From Marivirga arenosa (GTDB lineage: Bacteria; Bacteroidota; Bacteroidia; Cytophagales; Cyclobacteriaceae): a stretch of DNA of 64,000 bases. The stretch's first letter is position 1, and every line of letters begins with the position of its first letter. Location of the stretch: NCBI RefSeq assembly GCF_030503875.2, contig NZ_CP129968.2:1514001-1578000 (forward strand), in the 5' to 3' direction. A model generated the notes under the pieces. It was not told the DNA's origin and searched no databases. It saw only the letters and a list, made by a program, of their open reading frames with translations. Positions 18,288 to 27,531 of this stretch are shown here, piece by piece. The position numbers and the translations under genes were made by a program.

Positions 18288-19175
18288 TTACAATTCAGGA
18301 TAAAAATCTTTTAATGAATGTGTATAATAGGATGTGTTAAGTCTGAATATTTTTTGAAAATAGGCAGGTTGTATCGCATCTTTTGAATAAAGTGTGAGAC
18401 TTTTTTTATTTCCTACTACTCGATCCCAAATACCAATACCCCCTTGATTTAAATTTACGGTGAAATAATAAAGGTAAGGGCCTATCCATTTAATATAGTC
18501 TTCTTTTGTAGTGGTTTTGTTTGGATTAATCAGATCAAAATCCAGCTTATTTTTAATTCTATATTGCAATTCAATAGCGTTTAATGGCTCTCCATTTACA
18601 ATGGGTATTACACCAAATTGAGGATCGAAATACATCCATTTTTTTAGGTCAGCTATATATACTTCATTTACAACGTGACCACCACCTGATTGAATTTCAC
18701 TTATGTCTTTGGTCATTAAACCGAGTCCTCTGACTTTAAAGCCAAGCGAAGCCAAACACTGTCTTGCAACAGTGCTATATTCAACACACCTAAATCTTTC
18801 TCCTTTTTCAGCTTGTTCCAATATATAAAGCGCATTATTATGCTCTGGAGTATTACAACAATCGTGTTCCCACCTACCCTGAACCCAGCTTTGAACCGCT
18901 AATATTTTATCAAAATCAGTTTCAGCATCCTTTGTTAATGTGTCTAATTGATATTTATTTCTTAAAACTGTATAGAAAGAATCAGCGCTATGGTCAACAT
19001 ACTTAATGTCGAACTGATTCGTACTAAGCGTATCAAATGCTAAATGATACATAGTTTGATCTCTTGTTTCTTTACCCAGCGGAATTAAAACACCTAGACG
19101 TGGAGATAAATAGAAGGAAAAAGAAACAAGTGCAATGAATAAAACTAATAAGATTCTAAGGCTGATTTTAAGCAT
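18288..19175 (-). CDS. Transglutaminase-like secreted or membrane-anchored protein
   Basis: A 295-residue protein with an N-terminal membrane segment or uncleaved signal (residues 5-23). The transglutaminase/protease core has Cys C130 in RFRCVEYS, His H167 in GGGHVVNEVY and Asp D184 in MYFDPQFG, the full catalytic triad. It probably acts outside the cytoplasmic membrane as a thiol hydrolase or transferase; its substrate is unknown. It lies 67 bases after the phosphoesterase gene on the same strand, so it may be the last gene of the SusC/SusD operon. That link is an inference. Confidence 0.75.
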   Translation of the reverse strand: MLKISLRILLVLFIALVSFSFYLSPRLGVLIPLGKETRDQTMYHLAFDTLSTNQFDIKYVDHSADSFYTVLRNKYQLDTLTKDAETDFDKILAVQSWVQGRWEHDCCNTPEHNNALYILEQAEKGERFRCVEYSTVARQCLASLGFKVRGLGLMTKDISEIQSGGGHVVNEVYIADLKKWMYFDPQFGVIPIVNGEPLNAIELQYRIKNKLDFDLINPNKTTTKEDYIKWIGPYLYYFTVNLNQGGIGIWDRVVGNKKSLTLYSKDAIQPAYFQKIFRLNTSYYTHSLKDFYPEL

Positions 19176-19242
19176 GATAGTTCGAAATGTATATTATACA
19201 ATTGTAAAGTATAAGAATACCTTTGCTTTTCCAACATCTTAA

Positions 19243-20049
19243 CTAGAAATGGATCATTTTGCCTTGCAAATTGGTTTCTGCCTCAGGTAAAATTTCACAA
19301 TTATCCCATATGCCACTAAGCAAGGTTTTGGCATAGGCTTCAGGAAGCGAGTTTTCTACCATTAATTTATTGGTCTTTATATGATCATATTCCATTTGGT
19401 GCGGTGTTACATCATATTTTTCATTTAATTCAATAAACCAAACGGAAGTTTGACCATCATTTGCAGGCATTCCTATTACTCCAGCATTCACCCATTTCAT
19501 ACTGTCTTTCTGATCGGTAAAAGGTAATCCACAATGCCCAGCTATAATGATATCAGCATTTGTTGCTTTAAATTGCCTTTCTTTTTCCTCCCATGGAGTA
19601 GATTTGAAAATAAAATCAGAAGTGCCAGTATAGGAGCCATGCACCATCACTACTTTCTTACCTCCATAATGGAATGAAATATGTTCGGGTAATTCTTTCA
19701 TCCAATTAATAGAATCTTCTGAAAGCTTTGATTGAGCATAAGGATACCATTGTCTTGAAAATACATCGCATCTGCTCCCTTCATCAAAATCACATCCACA
19801 ATCATCTTCTCCAGATGCTAATTGCAATTCTACATTACCTGCTATACAGTTTATTCCCCATTCTTTAACCAGCTGAACACATTCCTCGGGTTGAGCACAA
19901 TAACCAGCCACATCACCAGTGCAAAAAATATTTTGTGATGAAATGTCTCTTGCATCTGCATATTCTTTTAAGCTTTCCAGTGCTTGTAGATTGCTGTAAA
20001 CCCCACCAAAAACAATAATTTCACCCTTTATTTCACCTATATTTTTCAT
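19243..20049 (-). CDS. Atypical metallophosphoesterase-like protein with Cys motif
   Basis: A 268-residue protein with the calcineurin-like phosphoesterase layout but altered metal ligands. The usual D-x-H-G-N is FGGVYSN (15-20), GNHD is GNVE (71-74) and GHTH is GHCG (171-174). The GD of CTGDVAGY (45-46), H137 in MVHGSY and H172 remain. A Cys-rich insert DDCGCDF...C lies at 82-94. I recall this variant as a coherent family found near ArsS-type enzymes, so the changes look ancestral rather than decay. Activity and metal are unknown. It overlaps the symporter gene by 4 bases. Confidence 0.7.
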   Translation of the reverse strand: MKNIGEIKGEIIVFGGVYSNLQALESLKEYADARDISSQNIFCTGDVAGYCAQPEECVQLVKEWGINCIAGNVELQLASGEDDCGCDFDEGSRCDVFSRQWYPYAQSKLSEDSINWMKELPEHISFHYGGKKVVMVHGSYTGTSDFIFKSTPWEEKERQFKATNADIIIAGHCGLPFTDQKDSMKWVNAGVIGMPANDGQTSVWFIELNEKYDVTPHQMEYDHIKTNKLMVENSLPEAYAKTLLSGIWDNCEILPEAETNLQGKMIHF

Positions 20050-21437
20050 GATATCGTTTTTATACTTTCTGCTTGATTTGATTTATTATTTGAAACGAGT
20101 ATGGGAATTATATATCCTACAAAACATAAAATACTCCCCCAAATATTTGCTGACAGTAAATTAGCGTAAGGACCTTCAGTTAAGATCATTATTTCAGGAA
20201 ATGCATCGAATGCATGAATTAAACCTACTAGTATTCCACTAAAAATTGCTAAGAAAAATGATAATTTGGGTGCTTTCAAATTCCATAATAAGAATATCGG
20301 AGCTAGACCTAAAACCATGGTTCCACTAATAGTTGTAGCAGAAAGAATTGTTGGATTTAAGAAAATGGGAATTGTACCCAAAACTGCTAAAATCACCATA
20401 ACTATCCTTCCCATTTTAACCGTTGGTAACTTTTGAAGTTTTAAATCAATAATGCTTAGTTTTGAAAATGATGAAAAAGCAGAATCTAGAGTTGATGCAG
20501 CTGAAGTAACCATGATAAAATTGAGCATAAGCATACTTCCTACACCTAAATATTTACCAACTTCTACAGCCGCTTGCCCTTTCAAACCTTTAAATTGAGC
20601 AAAAATACCTATTAACGAAAACAGAGTAATACATACAAAACCTATGATTGCAGCTGCAATAAAGCTTTTTAAAGTTTGCTTGGGTGGGCTAATAAAACCT
20701 CGGTCTGTCATAACAGAATCGTGGAAAGGGTAGCTGAAAATTTGTAAAAAGGCAACTAACAAAAGACCAAGACCGCCAGCAAAATTCCATTCTCCTGTTC
20801 CTACATAGTTGCTTATGTTTTGAGATTCATCTGTCATAATTAACTTAAGTAAAACAAACAGTAAAATTCCAAAGAACACCATCTGAATAGCATCAGTTAA
20901 AAGTGAACTTCTTAATCCCCCTTTTAATGTATAGGCTAATGTTAACGCAGTAAAAACTATAATAGCAAGGTAATAAGGTTGGCTTCCCATTTCACCAAAA
21001 TAGCTGCCAATTACCATGGTGTTTGACCATACTTCATTGAATAAACGGATGGCAATTAATACGGAAAAAATCAAAACTGCATTAGAACCAAATTTCGACC
21101 TTAAGAAATGATGAATGCTATTAAAATTACCTTTCGTTCTGAGTTTATATATTATTATTCCAGCAACTATGAAGGATAAATAATAAGTAGCATACGCAAT
21201 ACCGCCCACCATTCCATATTCGAGTCCTAAATTAGCAGCATTAGTTATTGATTTAGCAAATATCCAAGAGATCACCAAGCTGCTAGTGAGCATAATGATA
21301 TTGGGCTGCTTTCCTTTTACAGACAATGCACTAAAAAATTCAGATGGTTTTTTTGAAAAGGGAGCTAGAAAGAAAAACAGGAGGCTGCTTACGATAATCA
21401 GCCCCCATTGATAGATTTCAATATCTTGCATAAACAC
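20046..21437 (-). CDS. Sodium:solute symporter family transporter
   Basis: A 463-residue integral membrane protein with about 12-13 predicted helices, of the SSS (SLC5-like) superfamily; the ITNAANLGLEYGMVGGIAY region near TM2-3 and the long hydrophobic layout are typical. It would import a solute across the inner membrane with sodium. A start two codons later (ATG at 21431) is equally possible. It lies 38 bases after susD and overlaps the phosphoesterase by 4 bases, so it is well placed to carry inward whatever SusC/SusD brings into the periplasm. Confidence 0.88.
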   Translation of the reverse strand: MFMQDIEIYQWGLIIVSSLLFFFLAPFSKKPSEFFSALSVKGKQPNIIMLTSSLVISWIFAKSITNAANLGLEYGMVGGIAYATYYLSFIVAGIIIYKLRTKGNFNSIHHFLRSKFGSNAVLIFSVLIAIRLFNEVWSNTMVIGSYFGEMGSQPYYLAIIVFTALTLAYTLKGGLRSSLLTDAIQMVFFGILLFVLLKLIMTDESQNISNYVGTGEWNFAGGLGLLLVAFLQIFSYPFHDSVMTDRGFISPPKQTLKSFIAAAIIGFVCITLFSLIGIFAQFKGLKGQAAVEVGKYLGVGSMLMLNFIMVTSAASTLDSAFSSFSKLSIIDLKLQKLPTVKMGRIVMVILAVLGTIPIFLNPTILSATTISGTMVLGLAPIFLLWNLKAPKLSFFLAIFSGILVGLIHAFDAFPEIMILTEGPYANLLSANIWGSILCFVGYIIPILVSNNKSNQAESIKTIS

Positions 21438-21475
21438 AAAACTAATAGTATTAATGAATGAATATGAATTTTGTA

Positions 21476-22915
21476 CTAATCAATGTCCCACCATGTTCTT
21501 TGATTAATATCATTAGATGGATTACCACTTGTTTTTTCTAACTGTTCTTGATTTAATGTGACTTCATTGCTAGGGTAAGGCATTCTAACTGGAATTATAT
21601 TATTATTCAAACTGGCTGAAACCGTCTTTAGCTCTGGATAGCCCGTTCTTTTCCATTCTATCCAACCTTCATAGCCATTAATGATATTGGCTAACCATTT
21701 TTGTTCAATTATTTGTTGTAATGGATCATTTCCATTTTCACCAAAAGCGGTATTTCCAGTAGTGAAAATATCATTTGGTAAATTGGTGTGCCAATATTCA
21801 TAAGCTTGTGAAACTGCGGTTTCATATAATGCTTTAGCATCTGCACTGATGTAGTCTTTATAAGCTGCCTCGGCTAATAAAAAATGGGTTTCCCAGCTGG
21901 TCATGAAATTAGCATCCAACTGACTTGTATTCGTTCTGAATATACTACCACTTAAAGAATAATCTGCAACTGAAATGGATATTTGAGAAGCATCTGGTCC
22001 GTTTCTTAAACCATTGAATTCGCCTGAATTTACTGCAGGCCTAAATAGTATTTCAGCTCTTGGGTCTTCATATTTCTCTAAAATCTCTTGCATGGTTTCA
22101 GACATGATGAAAAGATTATAGTCACCTTCTCTTAAGGTAGCCATTCTGAAATTATTAGGTCTTCCATCAGTGAAATCGAAAGTTGCATTCATAGAGTAAT
22201 CACTAATAAAATTTCCTTCTGTAAAAATCCTTTGTAGGTCCTCACTAATATTTACCCGATCTGAAATTCTCATGAATGCTTTAATTCGAAGTGAATTGGC
22301 AAATTGAATCCATGCATTTAAATTACCCTCAAATAAAATATCTCCTCCTAAAGTAAGATTGCCATCATAGTTTTTGATGGACTGAATTCCCCTCTCCAGA
22401 TTATCAAGAATTCCATTTTCTCCTAAATAGATTTCTTGTTGGTCATCGAACTTTGGTGTTACATTTCCTTCTTGACCATTTAAGGCTTCAGAATAAGGGA
22501 CATTTCCAAATATGTCGGTTAATGCAGCTGTCATATAGGCTTTCATGATCAAGGCGGGGCCTTCATAAACTTTAAATGTCTCTGAATTTTGTGCTATTCG
22601 AATTATTTCTTCATTGTCCAACAGATTTTGGTAAATGATTGGCCATGGGTTTCCACCTAGTTGTGGATTTTTAAGACCATGTCTATCAAATAAATTGAAA
22701 TCAATCGCAGTCATGTATTGCCCCAATAAATTCCCTGCAACAAAACCCTCATATGACATTTGTTCTCCGTAGTCATATATAACTTGGCGCAATAATAATT
22801 CTGGTTGAATATTAACAGGAGCATTTGGATTAGTATTGATTTCCTGAAAATCATCAGTACAAGCACCTATTAAAAGAAAAAATGGGAAAAAGATATATAG
22901 TTTAATATTTTTCAT
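21476..22915 (-). CDS. SusD/RagB-family outer-membrane lipoprotein
   Basis: A 479-residue surface lipoprotein. Signal peptide with lipobox LIGAC, lipidated C19, then DDFQEINTNPNAP, a hallmark of the SusD-like (SusD/RagB, SusD_2) family. The TPR-like helical framework and the C-terminal region WLANIINGYEGWIEWKRTGYPEL are typical. It caps the SusC barrel and binds the nutrient. It lies 11 bases after susC. No glycoside hydrolase or sensor is linked, so this is not a standard polysaccharide utilisation locus. Confidence 0.92.
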   Translation of the reverse strand: MKNIKLYIFFPFFLLIGACTDDFQEINTNPNAPVNIQPELLLRQVIYDYGEQMSYEGFVAGNLLGQYMTAIDFNLFDRHGLKNPQLGGNPWPIIYQNLLDNEEIIRIAQNSETFKVYEGPALIMKAYMTAALTDIFGNVPYSEALNGQEGNVTPKFDDQQEIYLGENGILDNLERGIQSIKNYDGNLTLGGDILFEGNLNAWIQFANSLRIKAFMRISDRVNISEDLQRIFTEGNFISDYSMNATFDFTDGRPNNFRMATLREGDYNLFIMSETMQEILEKYEDPRAEILFRPAVNSGEFNGLRNGPDASQISISVADYSLSGSIFRTNTSQLDANFMTSWETHFLLAEAAYKDYISADAKALYETAVSQAYEYWHTNLPNDIFTTGNTAFGENGNDPLQQIIEQKWLANIINGYEGWIEWKRTGYPELKTVSASLNNNIIPVRMPYPSNEVTLNQEQLEKTSGNPSNDINQRTWWDID

Positions 22916-22926
22916 CTTGCCTTTGA

Positions 22927-25900
22927 TTAAAAGTTAAGGGATATTTTAACGCCATAGCTTCTGCTGCTGGCATACGACATGTCTTCCACGCCACTAACAA
23001 AATTGTTGCCTTGAATGGCTAATTGTTCTGGATCGAAGTGTGGAATTTCACTCCAAGCCCATAAATTTCTTCCTACTAAGGAAAGGCTTAATTGAGCTTC
23101 AGAGGATTTGAATTGAGGGAAATCATATCCTATTGAGAGTTGTCTTAGCTTTAAATAACTAGCATTATAAGTATTATTCTCCTCATGATTTCTATCATAA
23201 TACTGTCGGTAATAACTTTCTGGACTAATGGCTGTGGTATTAGGTTCATACACAGGATTCTCTTCAGTCCCAACATTTACAACTCCTTCAGCGACAATAT
23301 CTTGATCTCGGTTTACGGCTTCAATCAATTGACCTCCAACTCCACCTAAAGCTAAAGTTCTAGAAACTAAAGTTCCGCCTTGCCTCCAGTCTAAAAGAAA
23401 ACTGCTATTAAAATTTTTGTAATTAAAGTCATTGGAAATGGCTAATATAAAATCAGGATTATAATTCCCTAGCTTTTGAAGTGTATTGTCAGCGATGAAA
23501 TTTCCATTTTCATCTAAAATAAATTGACCATCGTCTGTTTTTAAATAACCCGTTCCATACATATCACCTAATCTGCCACCTTCTTCAACCTGATACCAAA
23601 CGGTTTGATTATCACTATCATATATTCTAGAATAGGCGAGTGTTAAACGGTCTACCTGATCAGGTAATTCTTCAACAATTGAAACGTTTCTACTGAAATT
23701 GAAGATTGTATTCCAATTGAAATCAGTGCTTCTGTAGGCTTGTAATCCTGCTATGATTTCTATTCCTTGACTTCTTACTTTACTTCCGTTTACAATTTGC
23801 TGATTATAACCAGAGCTTACCGGTACCGGTAAGGCTATGATTTGATTTTCGGTTAAGGTATTGTAATATGTGAAATCAAACCTCAATTTATCTTGCCAGA
23901 AGCGGATATCAGTTCCGAATTCTAAAGAAGTATTTCTTTCAGGTAATAGATTTGAATTCGGGATTGTACTCTGACTACTAAATGCAGGTTGTCCCATGTA
24001 GGGAGTTGTTGAATTGTAAATCCCTGCTGTTTGGTATGGGTTTGTATCATTACCTACTTGAGCCCAGCTTCCTCTCAGCTGTAAAAATGAAATTAAATTT
24101 GGCAAATCATACAAATAAGAAGGTATGAAGCTTGTGGATATAGAGGGATAGAAAAATGAAGTGTTTTCAACTGATTCTGGTGTTGCCAATGCGCTTGACC
24201 AATCATTTCTAGCTGTAATTTCAGTAAACAAATAATTTGACCAACTTAATTTTGCTACTCCAAAAACACTGTTGATTCTTTTTTGAGCTTCAAAATCATC
24301 AATTTCTACTGGTATTGCAGAATTCGATAATTTAAAAATACCCGCTTGTGCTAATGATAAAGCTTGAGCTTGCTGTGTAATGGCTAATTGATCAAGTCGA
24401 TTAGTTCCTATTGAAAAATCAAGTCCCAATAATCCGAAATTGTCATTGTAATTTATAATTGCATCAGTATTTATTTCTCTGTAAAAAACATCATGCTCAG
24501 CATATGCTCCATTTTTAAAGCGATTGGTACTAAATGCCCTTTTAAATTTTCTTAATTCATCGGAATAATCCATACCACTTCTTAGCATCAAGCTCAGCTT
24601 AGAGTTGAATTGATATTGAGCTGAAATATTTCCAAATATCCTATCTCTATTAAAGGAGTTAGTGTTTTCATACAAGGTGAAAAAAGGATTGTCAAAATAA
24701 GTGTAATTAAAGGAATACTGCTGAATGTCCTCTAGGCCAGGTTGCCAATAATCTCTTAAAGCATTTACATCCAAAGATCGAGGTCCCCATGCAACAATTG
24801 AGTAGTTTACATTTTCTGAACCATATCCATTTGAGGGTCTATTATCACTAGATGAGTTACTGTATTGAATATGGCTATTGACTTTCAGTTTATCTGTAGG
24901 ATTAAATCCTACATTAGCCCTTAGGGTTTTACGGTCTAAGTTCACTCCAGGAATAATAGATTGATCTCTTAAGTCTGTAAAGGAGAGTCTGTAATTTCCA
25001 TTTTCTATGTTGTTGCTGATCGCAATATTTTGAATGGAAGTGTAACCCGTCTGATAAAAATCTTTCAGATTGTCAGGATAAGCAATCATTTCAGTAGGAG
25101 TAATAGGCGCTCCACCGTGTACGGCCACATCTCCACCTCTGACCACTTGCCCATTTGGTAGAGTCACGGGGCTATCAAATTGAGGAGTGATATATCCATT
25201 ATTTAATTTTGGTCCCCAACTGTATGAGATTACATCATTTACTCCGCCACCTAGGCCATCTCCGAATGCGAATTCTCCAGAATTACCCTGTCCATATTCA
25301 TTTTGAAATTGAGGCAGCTGAAAAGCTTCTTTCAAAAAGAAGCTACTGTTAAGGCTAAGGCCAAGTCCAGCACTGTTCTTTCCAGATTTTGTAGTAATGA
25401 TAATCACACCATTCGAAGCTCTTGTTCCATACAAGGCTGCAGCCGCTGGTCCTTTCAATACATTAACACTTTCAATATCATCAGGATTAATATCCATGGC
25501 TCCATTACCGAAATCAATTTCTTGAAATCCTTCAGCTAAATCAGTTGAATTATTAACAATGGTATTATTGTTAATAGGAGTGCCATCTACAATGAAAAGT
25601 GGATTGTTATTCGTGAAGGATGCTTCTCCTCTTATGTTAATTTTTGAAGTGGATCCTACCCCAGTTACTCCGCTACTTACGGTTACACCAGCAATTCTCC
25701 CTGCAAGATTATCCGTGAAATTTGGGGTGTTTACATTTGATACTTGCTTGTTATCTAATTTCTGGACTGGATATCCCAGATTTTTAGTCTGCCGTTCAAA
25801 ACCTAGTGCAGTTACTACCACCTCAGATAGTTCTAAAGCATTTTCTTTTAAGTAAATAGTTAGGTCCTCATTGTAATTATTGATATTAATTTCCTTTTGC

Positions 25901-26133
25901 TCATAGCCTATGAAACTGAATACAATCGTTTTGGTGTCATTCTTTATTGCTAATGAGAATGAGCCATCCAGACTTGAGGTAGTCCCTTGATTACTGTTTT
26001 TTAAATAAATATTTACTCCAGGGATTGGTTCTTTTGTATTTTGATCAAAAACGCTACCGCTTACTATTTTTTCTTGAGCAAACAAGGAAGTGTACAGGCA
26101 GCATAATATCGCTACCAATAAGATTCTTTTCAT
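22927..26133 (-). CDS. SusC/RagA-family TonB-dependent transporter
   Basis: A 1068-residue outer-membrane transporter. Signal peptide to about residue 19; carboxypeptidase-regulatory-like domain (about 23-95, GSVFDQNTKEPIPGVNIYLKN...GTTSSLDGSF); plug domain (about 105-250, LNVLKGPAAAALYGTRASNGVI-type motif); then a 22-strand barrel ending ...SYGVKISLNF with a terminal Phe for BamA recognition. It takes up a bulky ligand with SusD and TonB energy. A perfect ATGAGAA-N5-TTCTCAT palindrome just upstream suggests Fur-family control. Confidence 0.95.
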   Translation of the reverse strand: MKRILLVAILCCLYTSLFAQEKIVSGSVFDQNTKEPIPGVNIYLKNSNQGTTSSLDGSFSLAIKNDTKTIVFSFIGYEQKEININNYNEDLTIYLKENALELSEVVVTALGFERQTKNLGYPVQKLDNKQVSNVNTPNFTDNLAGRIAGVTVSSGVTGVGSTSKINIRGEASFTNNNPLFIVDGTPINNNTIVNNSTDLAEGFQEIDFGNGAMDINPDDIESVNVLKGPAAAALYGTRASNGVIIITTKSGKNSAGLGLSLNSSFFLKEAFQLPQFQNEYGQGNSGEFAFGDGLGGGVNDVISYSWGPKLNNGYITPQFDSPVTLPNGQVVRGGDVAVHGGAPITPTEMIAYPDNLKDFYQTGYTSIQNIAISNNIENGNYRLSFTDLRDQSIIPGVNLDRKTLRANVGFNPTDKLKVNSHIQYSNSSSDNRPSNGYGSENVNYSIVAWGPRSLDVNALRDYWQPGLEDIQQYSFNYTYFDNPFFTLYENTNSFNRDRIFGNISAQYQFNSKLSLMLRSGMDYSDELRKFKRAFSTNRFKNGAYAEHDVFYREINTDAIINYNDNFGLLGLDFSIGTNRLDQLAITQQAQALSLAQAGIFKLSNSAIPVEIDDFEAQKRINSVFGVAKLSWSNYLFTEITARNDWSSALATPESVENTSFFYPSISTSFIPSYLYDLPNLISFLQLRGSWAQVGNDTNPYQTAGIYNSTTPYMGQPAFSSQSTIPNSNLLPERNTSLEFGTDIRFWQDKLRFDFTYYNTLTENQIIALPVPVSSGYNQQIVNGSKVRSQGIEIIAGLQAYRSTDFNWNTIFNFSRNVSIVEELPDQVDRLTLAYSRIYDSDNQTVWYQVEEGGRLGDMYGTGYLKTDDGQFILDENGNFIADNTLQKLGNYNPDFILAISNDFNYKNFNSSFLLDWRQGGTLVSRTLALGGVGGQLIEAVNRDQDIVAEGVVNVGTEENPVYEPNTTAISPESYYRQYYDRNHEENNTYNASYLKLRQLSIGYDFPQFKSSEAQLSLSLVGRNLWAWSEIPHFDPEQLAIQGNNFVSGVEDMSYASSRSYGVKISLNF

Positions 26134-26150
26134 TTTAGTTTTGGTTTAAA

Positions 26151-26169
26151 ATGAGAAAATGATTCTCAT
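26151..26169. promoter_or_regulatory. Fur-like inverted repeat upstream of susC
   Basis: ATGAGAA-AATGA-TTCTCAT is a perfect 7-base inverted repeat, 18-36 bases before the susC ATG (minus strand). It resembles Fur-family boxes with TGAGAA..TTCTCA arms. This is a prediction from the palindrome and its position before a TonB-dependent receptor; Zur or another Fur relative would fit as well. Confidence 0.5.
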
Positions 26170-26198
26170 ATTTATTAATAAGTTTTTTAGAGCTGAAA

Positions 26199-26891
26199 TT
26201 AAGCTAATTGAGGAGGAGCTCTAAAACCAAATGAGAGAATAGAAATAGATCTTAAGAGATCTATTTTTAAGGGAAGATAAATTTGTTTAAATACCTTTAG
26301 AATTATAGAAATCAGTTTATGGAACTGAGTTAATGTAATGTCAAATTTAGGTAGAAATTCAAATAAATCCTCTAATTGGTCTATATCAGTTAAAGGATTT
26401 AGCCATTCTATATCTGAATCTACTTTTTTCCAGCTTTGTTGTAAGTCTTCTGTTTGCCAAGCTAAGTTTAAGAACTCTGCTTCACAAAAATTACTTTTAT
26501 TGATGCCAATTAAATAAACGCCTCCATCATGAGATGGGCCTAAAATTGTTTTTTCAGAAGTCTCAAGTATAGACTTTGCTTTATGAATATGTCTGTAATT
26601 TAGGCCCGGACTATCAATTCCGATAATGATTAGATTATCATATCCTTTTTCAAAAGAGGATTTAATTGCATGAGTAATTCTAGCTCCAAAATTTTCGCCT
26701 TTCTGCTTTTTGCTATCAAAATTTAAAACAGGGAGATTTATTCTTTGAGCAGTTTGATGAGTCTGGTCTTTTAAATACTGAATCAATTTTACTGCCTTAG
26801 TTGCACTCTTCTTAGAAAGAAAGCCTTTTGCCTGGGCCTCTTCATGCGCACTTCTGTTCAATAATAGTATGGCAGTTTTTTTCGTCATCAT
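26199..26891 (-). CDS. DUF2064 family protein, glycosyltransferase-like
   Basis: A 230-residue protein of the DUF2064/TIGR04282 type, a nucleotide-sugar-transferase-like fold often annotated with arsenosugar synthesis. Seen: IIGIDSPGL (the D-x-P/S type metal/nucleotide motif), GPSHDGGVYLIGI, and LAWQTEDLQQSW. The C-terminus (LSFGFRAPPQLA) looks non-conserved. It lies 65 bases upstream of susC on the same strand, and the ArsS-type gene lies on the other side of the divergent promoter region. Catalysis on an arsenic compound is not shown. Confidence 0.75.
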   Translation of the reverse strand: MMTKKTAILLLNRSAHEEAQAKGFLSKKSATKAVKLIQYLKDQTHQTAQRINLPVLNFDSKKQKGENFGARITHAIKSSFEKGYDNLIIIGIDSPGLNYRHIHKAKSILETSEKTILGPSHDGGVYLIGINKSNFCEAEFLNLAWQTEDLQQSWKKVDSDIEWLNPLTDIDQLEDLFEFLPKFDITLTQFHKLISIILKVFKQIYLPLKIDLLRSISILSFGFRAPPQLA

Positions 26892-27188
26892 ATAAATTTG
26901 TTCTCTATGAACGATATAGAATCCAAACTGGATTTTAGAACTTATATTTATTCAGCATTCAAACTAATTTAGTGGAAACAGATGAATTGATTTGTCATCT
27001 AACAGTCATTATTGGAATTAGTTAGCCTTCAATGCCAGATAGTGATTAATAATTATGATATTAGTCATTAAAATTGAATTATGATATTGATTTAAATGAA
27101 AATAATAGGCATCTGCTAAATCAGAAATGCCGTAAGTAAACATTCAATCAGTTTAAACAAATTAGTACTCAAAAATATTATTAAGATT
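26892..27188. promoter_or_regulatory. Divergent promoter region with a spaced direct repeat
   Basis: 297 bases between the two arms of the ArsS locus. AATTATGATATT occurs twice, at 27051-27062 and 27077-27088, 26 bases apart on the same face of the helix within error. This could be a pair of regulator sites for the plus arm, whose first ATG is 100 bases downstream. No clear TAnnTTTG was found. Confidence 0.4.
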
Positions 27189-27527
27189 ATGAGCAATAAG
27201 AATTATTACAATTCAGATGATTTAAGAAAATTTGGAAATATAAGTGAGTTTTCGCCCGAATTAGGAAAGAAGTTCTTCGATTATTATGGTGAAGTATTTA
27301 AAGAAGGTGAACTTACGGAAAGAGAAAAAGCGTTGATTGCATTAGCAGTTTCTCATGCAGTGCAGTGTCCTTATTGTATTGATGCTTATACCTCTGGTTC
27401 ACTAGAAAAAGGGGCTACGGAAGGCCAAATGATGGAAGCAGTTCATGTAGCTTCTGCAATCCGTGGTGGAGCATCCCTCGTACATGGAGTACAAATGATG
27501 AATAAAACCAAAGAACTTTTAATGTAA
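27189..27527 (+). CDS. AhpD/carboxymuconolactone decarboxylase-like, ArsS-associated
   Basis: A 112-residue AhpD-fold protein. The redox motif is C60-P-Y-C63 followed by H86 in the AVHVASAIRGG helix, as in AhpD-type peroxidase reductants. It is one short gap (4 bases) before the arsS-type gene, and the pair is a known family association (arsenosugar biosynthesis-associated peroxidase-like protein). Some relatives have selenocysteine in place of a cysteine; here both are Cys codons. It may supply or recycle thiols for the radical SAM partner, which is an inference. Confidence 0.85.
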   Translation: MSNKNYYNSDDLRKFGNISEFSPELGKKFFDYYGEVFKEGELTEREKALIALAVSHAVQCPYCIDAYTSGSLEKGATEGQMMEAVHVASAIRGGASLVHGVQMMNKTKELLM

Positions 27528-27531
27528 TTTT

